DNA of 64,000 nucleotides, from the NCBI GenBank assembly GCA_014706295.1, contig JACSVZ010000009.1, positions 34,098,268 through 34,162,267 of the forward strand, in the 5' to 3' direction. Source of the stretch: Lycocorax pyrrhopterus obiensis (taxonomy: Eukaryota > Chordata > Aves > Passeriformes > Paradisaeidae). Shown here piece after piece: positions 60,700 to 64,000 of this stretch (position 1 is the first letter of the stretch; every line of letters begins with the position of its first letter). The notes below the pieces were generated by a model that did no database searches, was not told where the DNA came from, and saw nothing but the letters and a program-made list of their open reading frames with translations. A program made the translations under genes and the position numbers.

Positions 60700-63600
60700 C
60701 ACAGGACTTCATGTCCTGGCATGTTTCTGCTGTTCTAATACTTAGCAACCAAACTTTTGTGACTGCTCACAAATGTCTGAATGTCTCCGGGTCTGGTTTG
60801 GCTTGTTCTTGCTGGGGAACCTCTCCTAATTCTCCAGTTATGCTTTGGATTAATTGACCACCTGTCTTTGTGGTCTAAATTGCTGTTTCTGTTTGCAGAA
60901 GGCAATTTTCAAAATAAACAAGTAGTTTCCAGTTCCAATTTTATCGTAGTGATAGCTTAAGTTCAGGAGATAATTGTTGCCCTTCCTACCATGTGTGAAA
61001 ATACCATGAATTCCAATAAATTAAATCCGTATTTTCCCTGTCTGGAGTTCAAATACTGAAAGTTCCTTTATTAGAGCCAATGGGGAAAAGTGCATAATGA
61101 AACCAGAAAAAAAACCCCTAAAAATCTGCTCAAGCAGGTGAAGCAGTAAAATTACAGCACCATTTACTTCTCCAAAATGTGTGTGGCTGTGTTTTTGCTT
61201 TATATCTTCACAAATTTCCTTTCTGCATTGTCAATGCTCCCAGATATATGTGTTTCCATCCTTCCAGCTAAGAGCTTAACCCTCTACATTTGCGGAGTGG
61301 AATTTCTGAAGGAGGGAAAGCCGTCCCTGAAATCTTTTATTAATATGTAGTCGTGGCAACAGATCTCTGAGAAAACAGCACGTGTTGCATCTTGGTCTAA
61401 TGTTGCAGGATATTGTGATGTAGAAAAAGAATCATGTCAATAGGAAAGGGGTTTTTATCTGTATAGAAAAAGGGCATTTTGCTTGCAAGGTAGTATTAGA
61501 ATGCTACAGGCCTACAACTGCCAATGCACTTGTTAGCGTTCAATGGAATCGTAGTAATAGAAATGGAATTTAAATATGGACTTTTAAAGGAAAATTGAAA
61601 CTGTTTGGAAAAAAAGCCTCATGACTGCAACTAGGTAATCTCCTAGAAAAATCTCTACTGTAAATTTAGAGCAATAAAAAGTTGTATAGAAGCAGATCGA
61701 AAATTAAACCACTCTGAGATTTCTTACAGTGGTTGGCTCAAAGTTAAAATTAGTGGAAGGAATAGCACAAGATGTGCCCCAGTGCCAGCAGGGATGGCAT
61801 TTATTCCTTGGTGGAGTGCAACATCTTGCTCCCAGTATGGTCAGACTGAATCAAAGACTGTCCTGAGTGAATGGTTCACGATTATTGAGAAAGGATCTTC
61901 TGTCTGGATGTAGCTGCCCTTCAGTCTGGTAGGTTTTTGGCATTCTCTGCAGAAGCTTGGAGGTTTGATCTTTGGTTAAATGTGGTTTGAATTTATGGAT
62001 ATGCTATAAGTACACAGGCCAGCGGGATCTCATGCTGGTTTTAGGACAGAGAATGATAGGAATTTCACGGGTTATGACACCTCTTTTTATCAGCTGCTCT
62101 ACAGCTCTTGTCTTAGGGGCCAGCAGCCTGAAGTGAGCATGTGATGAATTGCTGGTGAAGATGGGTAGAGGAAGGACTGAAATTCATCTTCCCTGCCGTA
62201 ACTCAGACAGGTGGCATCACGGGGAGTCCATCTAATTGCCTGATTGCAGTGATCCCTTCTGGAGAGTGCACAATCCATATGTGAAGTGTTCCTACAGCTC
62301 TGTGTGTCTGTGCCCGATGCGTTTGTGCCTGTAGAACTCAAGCCGCAAAGGTTTCCAGTGGACTGAATCAGACAAACCCAGTAGGTCTGAGGACGTCTGA
62401 GAGCCTCAAACAGCAGGGACAAAGCTGCAGGGGTGGCAGAGGGAGTGTGAAGATTACAATCACAACGTGGAAGCTCCTCAGGATGATTTGGCATGGATAG
62501 CTCGTTGTGTTACCACAGCCAATAAGTCATGTGAACATAACCAATTCCACCCTGAATAATTCCAGGCCTGACAAAGGGCAGTGGTTGTTCATTCAGTTTA
62601 AAGGTTCTAATGAGCTTTTTGTGCATCAATATTCTTGGAAAACACCCAGAACAGTCTTGTCAACGTGAAAATGGTATTTTATCTTTGAAATTAGGGTTAG
62701 AGAATTTCATTTCCATGAATATTCAGCACTTTTCTCATCCCAGCTCTGCTCATTGATCATGCATGTAAGACATTAGTGGCATGCTGGGTACTGAATTAAA
62801 TTCCGTCCTTGCCATTTGCAATTCTACTCACTTTGGAGGTCACTGAGTGTGGCAAGGCTGCCTTTTAGTTTTAAAAGCGGTGTAAACATCTCCCTAGCCT
62901 GCTGCTACCTATCAGCCCAGGGAGCACTGCTGGATGTCCGCTAGGAATGAAGTGCAGGCCACAGCACATTAGCTGGCTTTGAAAAAAAAACCTCTCTGTA
63001 AATCCTTTGAACCTGACGTGCCAGTTGGATTAGCAATAGGAAACTGCAACATAAACTATCCTTGTGGCTGCCACAAGGACCAAGGGGCGAGGAATAACAG
63101 GGCTTTCCTAAACACGACTGCTTACTTTCCTATCTTTCTTACTTCCAGATTTACTTCACCAATGTTTTCCTTTTTTTTCCCTTTCAATCCCATTTCTTCT
63201 TGTCTTTATTGTGACCATGTTAACCAGCACAAAAGCATTTCCTGGAGATGATGATCTTCCAGACTGTGAACACATTAAACTCAGCTATGATTGTTATAAA
63301 TAGCAATTGCTATCAATGTATAGTTACATACATATCTGAAGTGTTGGGTCACGTATAACGTTGCAAGATAACAAAAGAATCAATTAAAACTATGAAATGG
63401 AAATCTGTGATGTTAAATATGCTCACGTGTCCTGTGCTGGGTGTACCTTTGCCTAAAGACATATTCCCTTCCTGCTACTTTTAGTTATTTTTTGGGATAT
63501 TTGTGGAAAAAAATTACAATGACAGCCAAACCCTCACAATGTTTCCTAACGATTCAGTGAATGTAATAAATTGCCCGTACTTCCATGTTTGTATGACACT

Positions 63601-64000
63601 ACATTTCCTCTGAACTGTCTCAATCTTGGCTCCAACCACAAAAATCCCTTTTTTTTTCCTAAGTAAAACCTTCCACTGGAGCTGAATAGAGCACCATAAC
63701 ATTAATTGGAGATCTTCCTGGGCAAAAAAATGACAGGCTCAATGATCCGGACAAATCAGCCACGCAAGTACTGCAGTTTCAAATTGTGTCAATATTTGTC
63801 CTGTTCACAATAAGGCAAAGCATAATTACAGACGAAATGTTGGAAAGCAAAATTCCATAGGCCTGTGGCAATAGGCAGACAACACATTTTATGTGGTACC
63901 AAATGTGCATTTAATTGTCAGCACAAGGCAATACAGGCATGGAGTGACTTGTTTCTTAGAGGAATTGAGCTTCCTCAGAATATTTTAGGATATTTTGCCA

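Larger units (their letters stand above)
55791..64000. other. Non-coding stretch to the window end
   Basis: No gene seen. Includes the polypyrimidine tract at 57975 and the tandem repeats at 59776 and 60658. The longest open frame (131 codons, 62494-62099, minus) has no recognisable domain. Confidence 0.55.

Noticed and set aside
62099..62494. 131-codon minus-strand open frame
   Set aside because: No domain or family motif; ordinary intergenic composition.
1..64000. tRNA or rRNA genes
   Set aside because: I looked for the GTTCRANNC box and cloverleaf stems and for conserved rRNA phrases and found none convincing. The MIR copies carry only decayed tRNA-derived sequence.

Overview
The window reads as nuclear DNA of a bird. 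It holds CR1 LINE copies with the avian 3' end (the ATTCTATG octamer, direct at 30007-30022), old MIR-type SINE relics, a solo endogenous-retrovirus LTR, and a mostly AT-rich, TAA-rich background broken by two short CpG-rich islands. Nothing looks bacterial or phage-like. Species cannot be fixed from the sequence.

Only one protein-coding gene can be supported. It lies on the minus strand inside the CpG island at about 13990-14720 and encodes a basic helix-loop-helix transcription factor of the paraxis (TCF15) / scleraxis (SCX) subfamily. The model has two exons: 14473-14039, then a 135-bp intron (13904-14038) with clean GT..AG ends and a CTAAC branch-point match, then 13903-13853. The product is 161 residues. 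It mixes features of both known paralogues and lacks the acidic N-terminal block I associate with them, so it may be a third, diverged family member.

Region by region: 1-8062 has no gene and two short tandem duplications. A CR1 fragment (minus) sits at 8063-8290. 8291-13390 is empty of genes. The bHLH gene and its CpG island follow, bounded upstream by a CR1 fragment (minus) at 14815-15115. 15116-25104 is non-coding, with an ancient interspersed repeat at about 16218 and a degenerate ~30-bp tandem array of small hairpins at 22449-22750. A CR1 (plus) lies at 25105-25335. A second, orphan CpG-rich island at 27455-28040 ends close to an A-rich tract. Another CR1 (plus) lies at 29692-30022. 30023-41144 is non-coding, with another copy of the ancient repeat near 32620 and a MIR relic near 39905. 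A 433-bp solo LTR with matching 4-bp flanks sits at 41149-41581. MIR relics follow at about 42200 and 46025. A CR1 reverse-transcriptase fragment (minus) lies at 55590-55790, and small tandem repeats at 59776 and 60658. The rest shows no gene.

The overall picture is one compact, GC-rich developmental regulator alone in a long AT-rich desert. That layout is usual for genes controlled by distant enhancers, but no enhancer can be proven here without alignments. No RNA gene, CRISPR array, or complete autonomous mobile element was found.
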